NCBI RefSeq assembly: GCF_036924515.1
Contig: NZ_JAZHRR010000001.1
Coordinates: forward strand, 1,335,001-1,399,000
Direction: 5' to 3'
Source of the DNA: Bradyrhizobium sp. AZCC 1610
Lineage (GTDB): Bacteria > Pseudomonadota > Alphaproteobacteria > Rhizobiales > Xanthobacteraceae
DNA: 64,000 nucleotides
In this document: one piece after another, positions 45,109-53,848 of the stretch
Position numbering within the stretch: the first letter of the stretch is position 1
Layout: each line of letters begins with the position of its first letter
Position numbers and translations under genes: made by a program
Notes under the pieces: model-generated
Databases searched by the model: none
What the model was told of the DNA's origin: nothing
What the model saw: only the letters and a program-made list of their open reading frames with translations

Positions 45109-46146
45109 ATGAAACCAGTATTCGCAGTGCCGCGCCGTGCCCTTGGCCGAACGCGGCTTCAGGTTTCGGTCCTAGGATTCGGAACCGCACCGCTTGGTGA
45201 TCTCTACGTGCAACTGGATGACGGCACGGCCATCGATACGGTGAAACGCGCGTTCGAGCTGGGCATCAATCTCCTCGATACTTCTCCGCACTATGGCAAC
45301 GGCCTTGCCGAACATCGTTGCGGCGCCGCGATCAGGCGCGTGCCGCGCCAGGACATCGTCGTTTGCACCAAGGTCGGTCGCTGGATGGACCCGTTTCACA
45401 CGCGACGCGACGGCTCCGGCTTTGTGGGTGGGCTGCCGCACCGGGCAGTGTTCGATTATTCCTATGACGGCACCATGCGCTCGGTGGAACAGTCGCTGTT
45501 GCGGCTAGGGGCCGACCGGCTGGACCTGTTGCTGATCCACGACGTCGACGTCTGGACTCATGGCATCGACGCGATCGACGAGCGGTTTCGCGAAGCGATG
45601 GCTGGCGCGTACGTCGCGCTGGACCGGCTTCGCGGAGAGGGAGTTGTTGCGGGCATCGGGATCGGCGTGAACGAGGCCGAGATGTGTGTGCGTTTCGCGC
45701 AAGCCGGATCATTCGATACCATGCTGCTCGCCGGGCGCTATTCCCTGCTGGAGCAACCGGCGCTGGCGGAATTTCTGCCGCTTGCGCGGCAACAGGGAAT
45801 CGGCGTGTTGCTCGGCGGCGTATTCAATTCCGGTATCCTGGCGACCGGCGCGGTGAGCGGTGCCAAATACAATTATAAGGATGCGCCACCTGAGATCCTG
45901 GCAAAGGTGGCGCAGATCGAAAGCGTCTGTGATGCGCATGACGTTGCCCTGCCAACCGCGGCGTTGCATTTTGCTCTCGGCCATCCGGCGGTGGCGAGCG
46001 TTGTGCTGGGGGGCCAGAGTCCGCAGGAGGTCGAGCGCAACGTCGCTGCGCTGTCCAGCAAGGTGCCAACCGCGCTTTGGGCCGATCTGAAGGCTGAGCG
46101 TCTGCTGGATGCGGAGGCGCCCGTTCCGCAGTCGGTAGCCGGCTGA
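45109..46146 (+). CDS. Aldo/keto reductase, D-threo-aldose/L-fucose 1-dehydrogenase-like
   Basis: A 345-aa TIM-barrel NAD(P) oxidoreductase. LGRTRLQVSVLGFGTAPLGD begins the barrel near residue 12. The catalytic Asp and Tyr are in NLLDTSPHYGNGLAEH near 55, the Lys in VCTKVGRWMD and the His in LLIHDVDVW. The group with FGTAPLG and DTSPHYGNG oxidises L-fucose, D-arabinose or related sugars (or pyridoxal). The overlap of its stop with the next gene (TGATG) and the lactonase-like neighbour support sugar oxidation to a lactone. The cofactor and substrate are inferred from relatives. Confidence 0.85.
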   Translation: MKPVFAVPRRALGRTRLQVSVLGFGTAPLGDLYVQLDDGTAIDTVKRAFELGINLLDTSPHYGNGLAEHRCGAAIRRVPRQDIVVCTKVGRWMDPFHTRRDGSGFVGGLPHRAVFDYSYDGTMRSVEQSLLRLGADRLDLLLIHDVDVWTHGIDAIDERFREAMAGAYVALDRLRGEGVVAGIGIGVNEAEMCVRFAQAGSFDTMLLAGRYSLLEQPALAEFLPLARQQGIGVLLGGVFNSGILATGAVSGAKYNYKDAPPEILAKVAQIESVCDAHDVALPTAALHFALGHPAVASVVLGGQSPQEVERNVAALSSKVPTALWADLKAERLLDAEAPVPQSVAG

Positions 46147-46997
46147 TGCGGATCGATGCGCATCATCATTTGTGGAGCCTCGCCCGGGCCGATTATGGTT
46201 GGCTGACGCCCGCGCTCGCACCGATCTATCGTGACTTTTCCCTTTCGGACCTGGCGCCGCACCTCGCCGCCGCTGACATCCAGGGGACGATTTTGGTGCA
46301 GGCTGCACCGACCGAGGCGGAGACCATGTTTCTGCTCGACATCGCGGCGAAGGCGCAGGTGGTGCGGGGCGTGGTCGGCTGGACGGACTTTGACGCAGCC
46401 GACGGCGGGGCGCGCATTGATGCACTCGCCGCGCACAAACTCCTGGTTGGACTGCGGCCGATGGTGCAGGACATTCCCGATGACGATTGGCTGGTTCGCC
46501 CTGCCATGGCACCGCTGTTGGCGGCGATGACCCGAAACAGGCTGGTGTTCGACGCGCTGGTGCTGCCGCGCCACTTGCCGCGACTGCTGCGGGTCGTTGA
46601 CGATCATCCTGAGCTGCAGTTCGTGCTGGACCATTGCGCCAAGCCGCGGCTTGCAACCGGCGAGCTCGCGATCTGGCAGGGTGATATCGTATCGCTCGCC
46701 GAACGCCCCAACATCGTCTGCAAGCTATCGGGTTTGGCAACCGAGGCCGCACCAGACTGGCAAATTGCGGATCTACGGAAAGCCGTGGATCATGTCGTCG
46801 CGTGCTTCGGGCCATATCGCCTGCTATGGGGAAGCGACTGGCCGGTGGTCAATCTGGCGGGCGGCTATGAAGAATGGTTTGCCGCCACCGAAACCCTGCT
46901 GGCTGATCTGCTAGCGGATGAAAAGGCCGCTGTCTTCGGCGGTAACGCGGCGCGCATCTATCTCTCGAGCCGGGGACGGAATGTTGAAGCCAATTGA
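46146..46997 (+). CDS. Amidohydrolase-superfamily lactonase, L-fuconolactonase-like
   Basis: A 283-aa metal-dependent hydrolase. It starts MRIDAHHHLW (HxH metal motif) and contains FVLDHCAKPRLA near residue 158, CKLSGLATEA near 192 and LLWGSDWPVVNLAGG near 227. These are typical of the 2-pyrone-4,6-dicarboxylate/L-fucono-1,5-lactone hydrolase group. Its start shares one base with the stop of the aldo-keto reductase, so the two are translated together. The pair probably oxidises a sugar and opens the lactone. Its stop lies three bases before a dinB-derived remnant. Confidence 0.85.
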   Translation: MRIDAHHHLWSLARADYGWLTPALAPIYRDFSLSDLAPHLAAADIQGTILVQAAPTEAETMFLLDIAAKAQVVRGVVGWTDFDAADGGARIDALAAHKLLVGLRPMVQDIPDDDWLVRPAMAPLLAAMTRNRLVFDALVLPRHLPRLLRVVDDHPELQFVLDHCAKPRLATGELAIWQGDIVSLAERPNIVCKLSGLATEAAPDWQIADLRKAVDHVVACFGPYRLLWGSDWPVVNLAGGYEEWFAATETLLADLLADEKAAVFGGNAARIYLSSRGRNVEAN

Positions 46998-47000
46998 TCG

Positions 47001-47108
47001 CCTGCGCGACGATGATCCTCGCGGAGATTGCCGAGGTTCTAGTGGCGCTGGGCATGTCTCGTTTCGTTCCCGACGAGTTTCGCGAGCTCGCCGAAAAGGA
47101 CCAGTGAC
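47001..47108 (+). pseudogene. Degenerate dinB 3'-end fragment
   Basis: Bases 47001-47040 match the dinB region near 60572-60611, and 47045-47108 match the 3' end of dinB at 60841-60905, including the stop codon and the GACCGTCA that follows it. A block of about 230 bases is missing between the two. Only a handful of substitutions separate the copies (for example CGTTTCGTT against CGTTCCGTT). It is a second, internally deleted copy of the 3' end of DNA polymerase IV, in the same orientation, 13.8 kb away from the intact gene. Confidence 0.85.
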
Positions 47109-47589
47109 CGTCATCCACGCTTCGCGGGATGGACATTGAGCGCTGCGCGCTTTGATTGTGCAACGACGCGCCTTCTCTCCTCTCGGTGCGAACAACGAGA
47201 TCGTGAATCGAGTCCCGTGAGATACTGCCGATCATTTCTGACACGAAGCCGACCAACGTCCTCATGAGGTGCGCGCCCGTGTCCCGCACTGGCGTGGTTG
47301 CGCGAGATAATGACCGACGTTGCTTCCGAAGTTGACTGGACTCCGGCTGCACAAATGAGGGTTGGGTAAAGGTGCGGTGCCAGTACTCGAACCTCGCGCT
47401 TCCCTGGGTCGGTCCGCCAACGCGCTCTCGCGGCCGTTCGCGGAATGAGCGATCACGGAATGCAGGCGCGTCGAGAGGTCGGACATTGCTGCGTCTGTAT
47501 TTCAGTCCACCGGGGCAAGAACGATCCACGTCCCGTACAAAAGCCGGCATTCGGATTGAGTGACCTGCCGCGAGAGGGCGCGAACACGT
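47109..47589. other. Intergenic region after the dinB fragment
   Basis: About 480 bases with only short, unconvincing frames on both strands. No homology was recognised and no repeat other than the dinB fragment to the left was found. It separates the remnant from the LysR gene. Confidence 0.4.
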
Positions 47590-48504
47590 CTATTTGGCTG
47601 CGACGGCGCTCTCCTTGGCCACTTCGGCGAGCAGACTGCGTGCCCATTTGTGGAGACCCGACTTGGCGGTTCTCGCGCTCCAGTACATGTCGATGCTGAT
47701 CGGAACGCGGAAGGGCAGGGGAGCGATATGCAAACCACCCTGCATGGCACGCGCCAAATGATGTGGGATGGCCGCGATGAGGCTGGTGCCGGGAATAATG
47801 CGCTCCAGGCTGTCATGACTGGGCAGCGTGACCGCCGGCTCCAGCACGATTCCCTTGGCCTTGAGGACATCGATGTAGAGCGGTTGCCATTCACCGTTGT
47901 GGGTTACGAACACATGTTCCGCCTTGCAATAGGCTGAAAGCGTGATCCGGCCGCGGGCGAGAGCATTGGCGGGATCCATCACGCAAACGTAATGGTCAGT
48001 GAGGATGTGTCGGCGATAAAAGTTCGCGCCGACGATCCCAACCGGACCAAGGACGATGTCACACTGGTTTTATTTGAGGTGGACATTGCCGTGTCCCGCC
48101 GCGTCAAGCAGCACGAGCCGCGCGTGCGGCGCCGCGGCTCGCAGTCTGGCGCTGAACTGCGGGATCAGAGTCTGCCGTTCGTGATGGTTGCAGGAAATTG
48201 TCACGGCGCCCCTCGCGACTGCCGGATCGAACTCCGCAGGCGAGGCAAGTCCCTCGATTTCTCCAATCGTCTCTCGAGCCCAATGCACCAGAGCCGCGCA
48301 CCGCTCGGTTGGGGTGACGCCGTTGCCCTGGCGAACGAAAAGCGGGTCTTGAAAGGCGCCGCGCAATCGTTCGACCGTATAACTGATCGTAGACTGGTTG
48401 ACGTTGAGCCGCTCCGCTGCCGAAGAGAACGATTGCAGGTCGTAGACCAGGACGAGCGTGCGCAACGCCCCGATGTCGACCGGGTCAACGGTATTGATCG
48501 TCAC
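47590..48504 (-). pseudogene. LysR-family regulator interrupted by an in-frame stop
   Basis: A single reading frame of about 304 codons with one TAA at 48070-48072, after residue 144. The N-terminal part is a LysR wHTH (ALRTLVLVYDLQSFSSAAERLNVNQSTISYTVERLRG at about residues 13-50, ends at HGNVHLK). After the stop the same frame continues as NQCDIVLGPVGIVGANFY and RRHILTDHYVCVMDPAN, which matches the effector domain. So the frame is intact except for one nonsense codon. It may be a pseudogene, a sequence error or, less likely, readthrough. It is divergent from the P450 gene, which it would be expected to control. Confidence 0.8.
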
Positions 48505-48549
48505 GGCTCTGCCTCCAGCACGTTCCTCGGCCTGTCAACCTAGCACAGG

Positions 48550-48568
48550 TTATGCAATATTTCGATAA
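48550..48568. promoter_or_regulatory. LysR-type dyad before the P450 gene
   Basis: TTAT-N11-ATAA, an inverted repeat with the T-N11-A layout of LysR regulators, lies in the 148-base gap between the LysR gene and the P450 gene. Confidence 0.45.
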
Positions 48569-48652
48569 GCTCCATTCAGCCCATCGAATTGAAGGGTTGC
48601 AGTGCGCCCGATAGCCTCCTTGCAAGCCAGAATGTTCCAGGGAGGAGGGAAG

Positions 48653-49834
48653 ATGGCGAGCGCCGCACCTGTCATCACCGATGTCACCTACGAGGATCTG
48701 CTTGCGGATCCTTATCCCATCTTCCGGCGCATTCGCGACACGGCCCCGGCCGTCTTCGTGGCGGCGGCAAACCTGACTCTTGTCACGCGCTTCGATGACA
48801 TCATGAGAATCGAGCGCGATTCCGCAACTTATTCATCGGTCAATCCGGCTTCGCTGGTCAACAAGGTGATGGGACCGACCTTCATGCGCAAGGACGGTGC
48901 CGAACACTCCGCCGGTCGCAAGGCGGTCGAGCCTGCCTTCCGGCCCGGCATTATCAAAGAACACTGGGCGCCGAAATTCGCCGCGATCTGCGAACGGCTG
49001 ATCGACAAGCTCATTGAGGCTGATGAGGCGGACCTCTATTCGGCGCTCGCCGCGCCGATGGCTTCGCTCAGCTTGATGGAGATGATCGGCTTCAAGGAGA
49101 TTCCGTGGGAGACGTTGGCATTGTGGTCTCAATCGCTGATCGATGGCGCAGGCAACTACTCACGCGATGCCGATATCGAGCGGAAGGCGATGGAAGCGGG
49201 GGCCGGAATTGATGCGGCGATCGAGGCGGTGCTCGACCATCACCGCGCATATCCGAACCCCTCGATATTGTCGGCCATGGTGCATGCGGATCCACCAATG
49301 CCCATCGAGGAGATCCGGGCCAATATCAAGGTGATTATCGGCGGCGGGCTCAATGAACCGCGTGACGCGATTCTCACGCTGACTCTCGGACTGCTCGCAA
49401 ATCCCGCTCAAAAGCAGAGCGTCCTCGACAAACCGGAGTTCTGGCCCGTCGCGTTTGAAGAGGCGGTGCGCTGGATCTCGCCGATTGGCATGTATCCGCG
49501 CCGCGTCGCCAGCGAGGCCGATCTCTCCGGCGTGACGCTTCCGGAAGGCCTGCAGATCGGGCTCTGCGTCGGCGCGGCGAATCGGGACGACAGGCGCTTC
49601 GCCGATCCGGACCTGTTCGACATTTTCCGACCCAGGCAATCGCATCTGGCCTTTGGCGCCGGACCACATTTCTGCGCCGGCACCTGGGTCTCGCGGCAGA
49701 CCGTCGGCAGGATCGTGGTGCCAATGCTGTTCGAACGCCTCGCCAATCTTCGGCTGAGTGATGATGCGCCGCCGTTTGTTCGGGGTTGGGTGTTCCGCGG
49801 GCCGGTGTCGCTGCCTGTCCGTTGGGACGCATGA
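48653..49834 (+). CDS. Cytochrome P450
   Basis: A 393-aa soluble bacterial P450. The heme-binding loop is LAFGAGPHFCAGTWVSR with Cys341. The K-helix ExxR is in AFEEAVRWISP near 272. The I-helix region reads VIIGGGLNEPRDAILTL, in which the usual acid-Thr pair is replaced by Asn-Glu and Arg-Asp. It hydroxylates an unknown hydrophobic substrate, with electrons from the 2Fe-2S ferredoxin encoded ten bases downstream. The ATG at 48653 has a strong GGGAGGAGGG ribosome site; a GTG at 48602 is open but has no such site. A ferredoxin reductase gene is not present nearby. Confidence 0.92.
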   Translation: MASAAPVITDVTYEDLLADPYPIFRRIRDTAPAVFVAAANLTLVTRFDDIMRIERDSATYSSVNPASLVNKVMGPTFMRKDGAEHSAGRKAVEPAFRPGIIKEHWAPKFAAICERLIDKLIEADEADLYSALAAPMASLSLMEMIGFKEIPWETLALWSQSLIDGAGNYSRDADIERKAMEAGAGIDAAIEAVLDHHRAYPNPSILSAMVHADPPMPIEEIRANIKVIIGGGLNEPRDAILTLTLGLLANPAQKQSVLDKPEFWPVAFEEAVRWISPIGMYPRRVASEADLSGVTLPEGLQIGLCVGAANRDDRRFADPDLFDIFRPRQSHLAFGAGPHFCAGTWVSRQTVGRIVVPMLFERLANLRLSDDAPPFVRGWVFRGPVSLPVRWDA

Positions 49835-49844
49835 GAGAGCAACA

Positions 49845-50165
49845 ATGCCGAATATCATTTTCATTGGCGCGGACGGCGCCTCCCACCAGGTCGCCGCCCC
49901 CACTGGCCAATCGGTGATGGAGGCGGCACTCGGCGCTGGCGTGAGTGGCATCGTGGCCGAGTGCAATGGCGCGGCCGCCTGTGCCACATGCCATTGTTAC
50001 TTCGACCTAGCCTACGCGGGCTGCTCTGGCGAAGTCGGCGAACACGAGGACGAGATGCTCGATTTTGCGGCCTCGGAGCGCACGGCCGAAAGTCGCCTGA
50101 GTTGCCAGGTGCGCGTCGTGGCGGAGATGGAAGGCATGACGGTACGCGTGCCATCCGCGCAATGA
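49845..50165 (+). CDS. 2Fe-2S ferredoxin, putidaredoxin-like
   Basis: A 106-aa adrenodoxin-type ferredoxin. The cluster ligands are in AECNGAAACATCHCYF (C-x5-C-x2-C) near residues 39-48 and in SRLSCQVRV near 87. It begins MPNIIFIGADGASHQVAAPTG, the usual family N-terminus. It is ten bases downstream of the P450 stop and is its probable electron donor. It has additional cysteines (YAGCSGEV), not unusual in this family. Confidence 0.93.
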   Translation: MPNIIFIGADGASHQVAAPTGQSVMEAALGAGVSGIVAECNGAAACATCHCYFDLAYAGCSGEVGEHEDEMLDFAASERTAESRLSCQVRVVAEMEGMTVRVPSAQ

Positions 50166-50256
50166 GCGGAAGCTCGTCGCCTCGAAACTGCGCGCTCGTG
50201 CTCCTTGGCAAAATCGTTCTAATTGGCGACGAGCCGATCGCCTCAAGCGAGCCGGC

Positions 50257-51819
50257 TCAGGCAACCAGCCTTGAGCGCAATTCGCGCAGCAGCCCTTCGG
50301 CCTGCCGAACATCGGCGGCGGTGCCGAACACCATATGGTCGGGACGGACGAGAACAGCGCGCGCCCCTTTCGCCGAAAGCCAATTGGCAAGCAGGCCGTC
50401 CTCTTCCATTAGCGACGCCCGTTCGGACGGGCTCTGCGCAATTCGATGTACGGCTACGCCCAATTCCCGCGCCTGCCCGAGGAGCGCGGGAGGCGCATCT
50501 ATATCTCCCGCGAGCAGAACAACGAACCCGCCGGGAAGCATGTCATCGAGACGAGCGCGCCTGCCGGAAGAAACGACCCAAGGTTGAGGACACGGCTCTC
50601 CGGCGCCCGGCGAAGACGATCCGTTGGCGCCACGGCCGACGAGGCCGTGGCGGATCGGCGGAAACAGGTTCTGGCGGATCTGGACTCCTTGTCCGGCTTC
50701 CATCGCCGCAATCAGTTCGGCATCGCGTGCGCGGGCCTTTTCCGGATCCAGTTCGCAGATGACGCGACCGAGCCGCTTCGCAATTTCGATCACTTCCCGC
50801 ACCAAAGGCCGGCGCTCTGCCTCGTAGGTATCGAGCAGGCGCTCCGAACCATCCCGAAGCACATGGGCCAGCTTCCATGAAAGATTGGCGGTATCCTTGA
50901 TGCCCTGCACCATGCCCTGTGCAAGAAAGGGCGGCATCATGTGGCAGGCGTCGCCCGCCAGAAAGACGTTACCCATCCGCCATCTCTCGGCAACCAAAGC
51001 GTGGAAGGTGTAGGTAGCGGAACGCCACAGGCGCGCCTGATCCTGTCGCAGCCACGGGGAGAGTAGTTCCCAGATGCGTGTCTCACGATTGACCTCGTCC
51101 GCGTTCTCACCCGGCAGGATCATGAACTCCCAACGTCGCAGCCGTCCAGGCCCTACGACATAGGTGTGCGGTCGCGCCGGACTACAGAACTGTATGTTCG
51201 TCTGCGGAAGCGACGCATGTTCGTCCTCGACGATCATGTCCACCACCAGCCAAGGCTCGTGAAAATCGAGATCCTCGAAGCCAATGTCGAGACTGCGGCG
51301 GACGAAGCTGTTTCCGCCGTCGCAACCCACGCCGAAACGCGGGGCCCGTCGCGTGATCTCCCCTGTCGCTTTATCCCTGAACGTCAGAATTGGCTTATGG
51401 GGGTCTTTCAGCTCGACCAACTCAAGCCCGGTGCGCAGCGTGAGGGTAGGGAATTTTGCCGCATTTTCGCGCAGCACGCGCTCGAGCTGGGGCTGCAAGA
51501 ATGTGAGATAGGGCGGCCACGCGAGTGGATACGGCTCCGGCGGAGATTCGAACCGCCGCAGCAGAACGCCCTGCGCAGAACGGTATTCAGAGGGGCGGTA
51601 GTCGCCGATCGCCTCCACGAGGGCATCGGTCGCGCCGATACTCTGGAAGATGCGCATCACCTCGTGGTCCATGCCGATTGCGCGAGGGAGGCTATAGACT
51701 TCGCTGGCCGCGTCGACGCCCTCGACCCTGATCCCCTGGGAAGCCAGCAGATTGCAGAGGGTGATGCCGACCGGTCCGAGCCCGACCACGACGACCTCAG
51801 GTGCATCGGCTGAAGACAA
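50257..51819 (-). CDS. FAD-dependent aromatic hydroxylase, MhpA-like
   Basis: A 520-aa class A flavoprotein monooxygenase. The FAD-binding GxGxxG is in VVVVGLGPVGITLCNLLASQ near residue 12, the DG motif in GVGCDGGNSFVRR near 180 and the GD motif in VFLAGDACHMMPPFLAQGM near 290. It resembles 3-(3-hydroxyphenyl)propionate hydroxylases, which ortho-hydroxylate a phenol with NAD(P)H before ring cleavage. The start is TTG: a strong GGGAGG lies six bases upstream of it. It is oriented toward the P450-ferredoxin pair. The extradiol dioxygenase at 55019 may cleave its product; this is inferred. Confidence 0.88.
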   Translation of the reverse strand: MSSADAPEVVVVGLGPVGITLCNLLASQGIRVEGVDAASEVYSLPRAIGMDHEVMRIFQSIGATDALVEAIGDYRPSEYRSAQGVLLRRFESPPEPYPLAWPPYLTFLQPQLERVLRENAAKFPTLTLRTGLELVELKDPHKPILTFRDKATGEITRRAPRFGVGCDGGNSFVRRSLDIGFEDLDFHEPWLVVDMIVEDEHASLPQTNIQFCSPARPHTYVVGPGRLRRWEFMILPGENADEVNRETRIWELLSPWLRQDQARLWRSATYTFHALVAERWRMGNVFLAGDACHMMPPFLAQGMVQGIKDTANLSWKLAHVLRDGSERLLDTYEAERRPLVREVIEIAKRLGRVICELDPEKARARDAELIAAMEAGQGVQIRQNLFPPIRHGLVGRGANGSSSPGAGEPCPQPWVVSSGRRARLDDMLPGGFVVLLAGDIDAPPALLGQARELGVAVHRIAQSPSERASLMEEDGLLANWLSAKGARAVLVRPDHMVFGTAADVRQAEGLLRELRSRLVA

Positions 51820-51982
51820 TCGAACCCTCCCTCTTTCTTCCGATAGAGATCATTGCTACGCGCGATGCGACCAGCGGCAGCCAGAGAAGCCACAACGATA
51901 ACGAGAGCGCCTGCCCAAGCGACCGGCGACACCGCTCGCTTGCGGCCGGAGGCCCTGAGTGTTTGGTCAGACGCTCAGGGCG

Positions 51983-52516
51983 TCACGCCGCGCCGGCGCC
52001 CAACAGGATGAAGGCAAGCGTGGCGGGCTTGTCTCCCGGATTGCGCCAGGCATGGCGCGCACCCTGTTGGACAACGGTATCCCCCTGCTTGAGCTGGACG
52101 GTTACACCATCGTCGAGCTCCAGCACGATCTCACCGTCGATCACGCAGACATAGTCCACGGTTGGCGTGGTGTGCATGCCGGGATTATCCATCTCGAAGG
52201 TCTCGGCGATTCCGGGCGCCGCCGCGGCATGCTCGGGGCCGGCGAGCGCCGGGTTGAACTCCGGCGACATCATGACACGGTCCGGAGGAAAGGTGACGAC
52301 GAGGAAGGTCGACCCGCCCGGCCCCGGCAGCAAACTGCTGTCCGGAATGGACATCGGATCCTTGCCGTCCGCCAGCGACGGCTTGGCCATCCAGATCGGC
52401 GCAGAAACGAAGCCCGGAGTATGCTTGAGGGCCATCTCGCGGGGGGAAGTGCCATCGCTCACCACCACCGATTTTCCGGCGGCGTTCTTGGCCGTGACGA
52501 CGCGTCTGAAGCTCAT
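51983..52516 (-). CDS. Cupin-domain protein
   Basis: A 177-aa protein with a single C-terminal cupin: DNPGMHTTPTVDYVCVIDGEIVLELDD (motif 1, about residues 108-135) and DTVVQQGARHAWRNPGDKPA (motif 2, about 142-165). The N-terminal 80 residues are a separate small region. Cupins of this type include metal-dependent dioxygenases, isomerases and sensors, and the activity cannot be told. The ATG at 52516 (MSFRRVVTAKN) is preceded by an AGGAGAG ribosome site. Neighbours are the FAD hydroxylase and the alcohol dehydrogenase on the same strand. Confidence 0.85.
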   Translation of the reverse strand: MSFRRVVTAKNAAGKSVVVSDGTSPREMALKHTPGFVSAPIWMAKPSLADGKDPMSIPDSSLLPGPGGSTFLVVTFPPDRVMMSPEFNPALAGPEHAAAAPGIAETFEMDNPGMHTTPTVDYVCVIDGEIVLELDDGVTVQLKQGDTVVQQGARHAWRNPGDKPATLAFILLGAGAA

Positions 52517-52539
52517 GTTTCCTCTCCTTGGCTGTCCGT

Positions 52540-53655
52540 TCACGGATAGATGACGAAGTTGGAGAAACCGCCGTGGCGCTGCGCGATGCCGGAAATAGCT
52601 TCGTTCACTTCGGAGAGCTTGCGGCCTTGCGTCTCGAGCATCGACAGGTTCACCGCGCCCGCGGCAACGAGGTCGGCCATTTCCTGTCCTTCCTGCGTGG
52701 TGAACCAGGCGGAGCCATAGAGGCGCTGGTTGTGGTCCATCAGCCAATGGACGTCGACCGCGACCGGTCCCATCACCGCTCCGATGTCTACCGCGATGCC
52801 GCCACGGCGCAGGCTGCGAAGGCCTTGCAGGAACGTCTCGTGCAAGGCGCCCGGCCCAAGACAATCCAGGAAGGCGTCTACGCCTTCACCGTCAGTATGC
52901 TTCATGACGAAATCGGTGACGCTGCCGTCGTCTATCGAGAACACTTCGATGCGCGAGGGCGCAAGGGCCTTGACTTCCTCCAGCAGCTTGCGGTCGCGGC
53001 CGGTGCCGAGGATCTTCTTGACGCCCATGGCCGGACCGAAGATCGCCGCGGCGATGCCGAGCGTGCCGCTGATGCCGTTGACGAGAATCGTATCGCCCGG
53101 ACCGGCATTGGCCTTCTTCAGCGCCGAATAGACCGTGCCGAGATAGCCGAGCCGCGCGGCCTGTTCGTAGGTCATGTTGTCGGGGATCTTCACGATCGCG
53201 GAGGCGGGAGCGACGGTGTATTCGCTCAACCCTCCGATCGGGTAATCGGCAAAGGTCTGCAGCGCATCTTCGCTAAAGCCGAAATAGCCCTGAAACGCAT
53301 AGTGCTTGCAGGAGATGGAATCGCCACGCCTGCAATGACGGCAAGTGCCGCATGAGCGCCCGGGATTGACGTAGACGCGGTCGCCCGGTTTCAGTCCGTG
53401 TACCTGCCGGCCCACCGCGGCGATTTCGCCGGCCGGGTCCAGCCCGAACACCGCGGGAAGCGGCGGCTGCGGCATGTGGGGAAACCAGGTCGGCCAGTTG
53501 GCGAGGATGTTGCCGAGGTTCGGCACGATCCCGCAGGCCTTCACCCGGACCAGGACATCCATGTCGCCTGGTTTGGGTGTCGGAAGTTTTTCCAGCTTCA
53601 ACTCGCCGCCAACCGTGTGCATCCGGGCAGCGGTCATCGTTTCAGACACGACCAT
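52540..53655 (-). CDS. Zinc-type alcohol dehydrogenase-like protein with altered catalytic zinc site
   Basis: A 371-aa MDR-family protein. The structural zinc ligands are intact in CGTCRHCRRGDSISC near residue 95, and the NAD-binding region is LVNGISGTLGIAAAIFG near 195. The catalytic-zinc His-Glu of GHE is replaced by Leu-Asp (VFGLDPAGEI), and the later Cys ligand is also not seen (GYLGTVYSALKK). It may thus use a different zinc geometry or none. ATG at 53655 has a good GGGAGG site. It is the first gene of the leftward set with the cupin and the FAD hydroxylase. Confidence 0.85.
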   Translation of the reverse strand: MVVSETMTAARMHTVGGELKLEKLPTPKPGDMDVLVRVKACGIVPNLGNILANWPTWFPHMPQPPLPAVFGLDPAGEIAAVGRQVHGLKPGDRVYVNPGRSCGTCRHCRRGDSISCKHYAFQGYFGFSEDALQTFADYPIGGLSEYTVAPASAIVKIPDNMTYEQAARLGYLGTVYSALKKANAGPGDTILVNGISGTLGIAAAIFGPAMGVKKILGTGRDRKLLEEVKALAPSRIEVFSIDDGSVTDFVMKHTDGEGVDAFLDCLGPGALHETFLQGLRSLRRGGIAVDIGAVMGPVAVDVHWLMDHNQRLYGSAWFTTQEGQEMADLVAAGAVNLSMLETQGRKLSEVNEAISGIAQRHGGFSNFVIYP

Positions 53656-53721
53656 TTATTCCTCCCTTTTGTGACTTGAACGCAGGCTTGGCGCCGGCTG
53701 TCCCTTGCGCACTGTCGCACT

Positions 53722-53733
53722 AAATTTCGAAAA
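53722..53733. promoter_or_regulatory. TTTCGAAA site 1, before the dehydrogenase
   Basis: AAATTTCGAAAA with the central palindrome TTTCGAAA lies 67 bases upstream of the dehydrogenase start. Closely similar sites occur at 54622 and 54922. Confidence 0.45.
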
Positions 53734-53848
53734 TGCAATGTCTTTTCGTAATATTGTAGGCAGCGCGATGCAGCACGGCGAGCGCGCAGCCGAGTTACCG
53801 TCAGGACGGCTTTACATCGATAGAAGGAGTGGAGTGCTGCGCGCCGCG

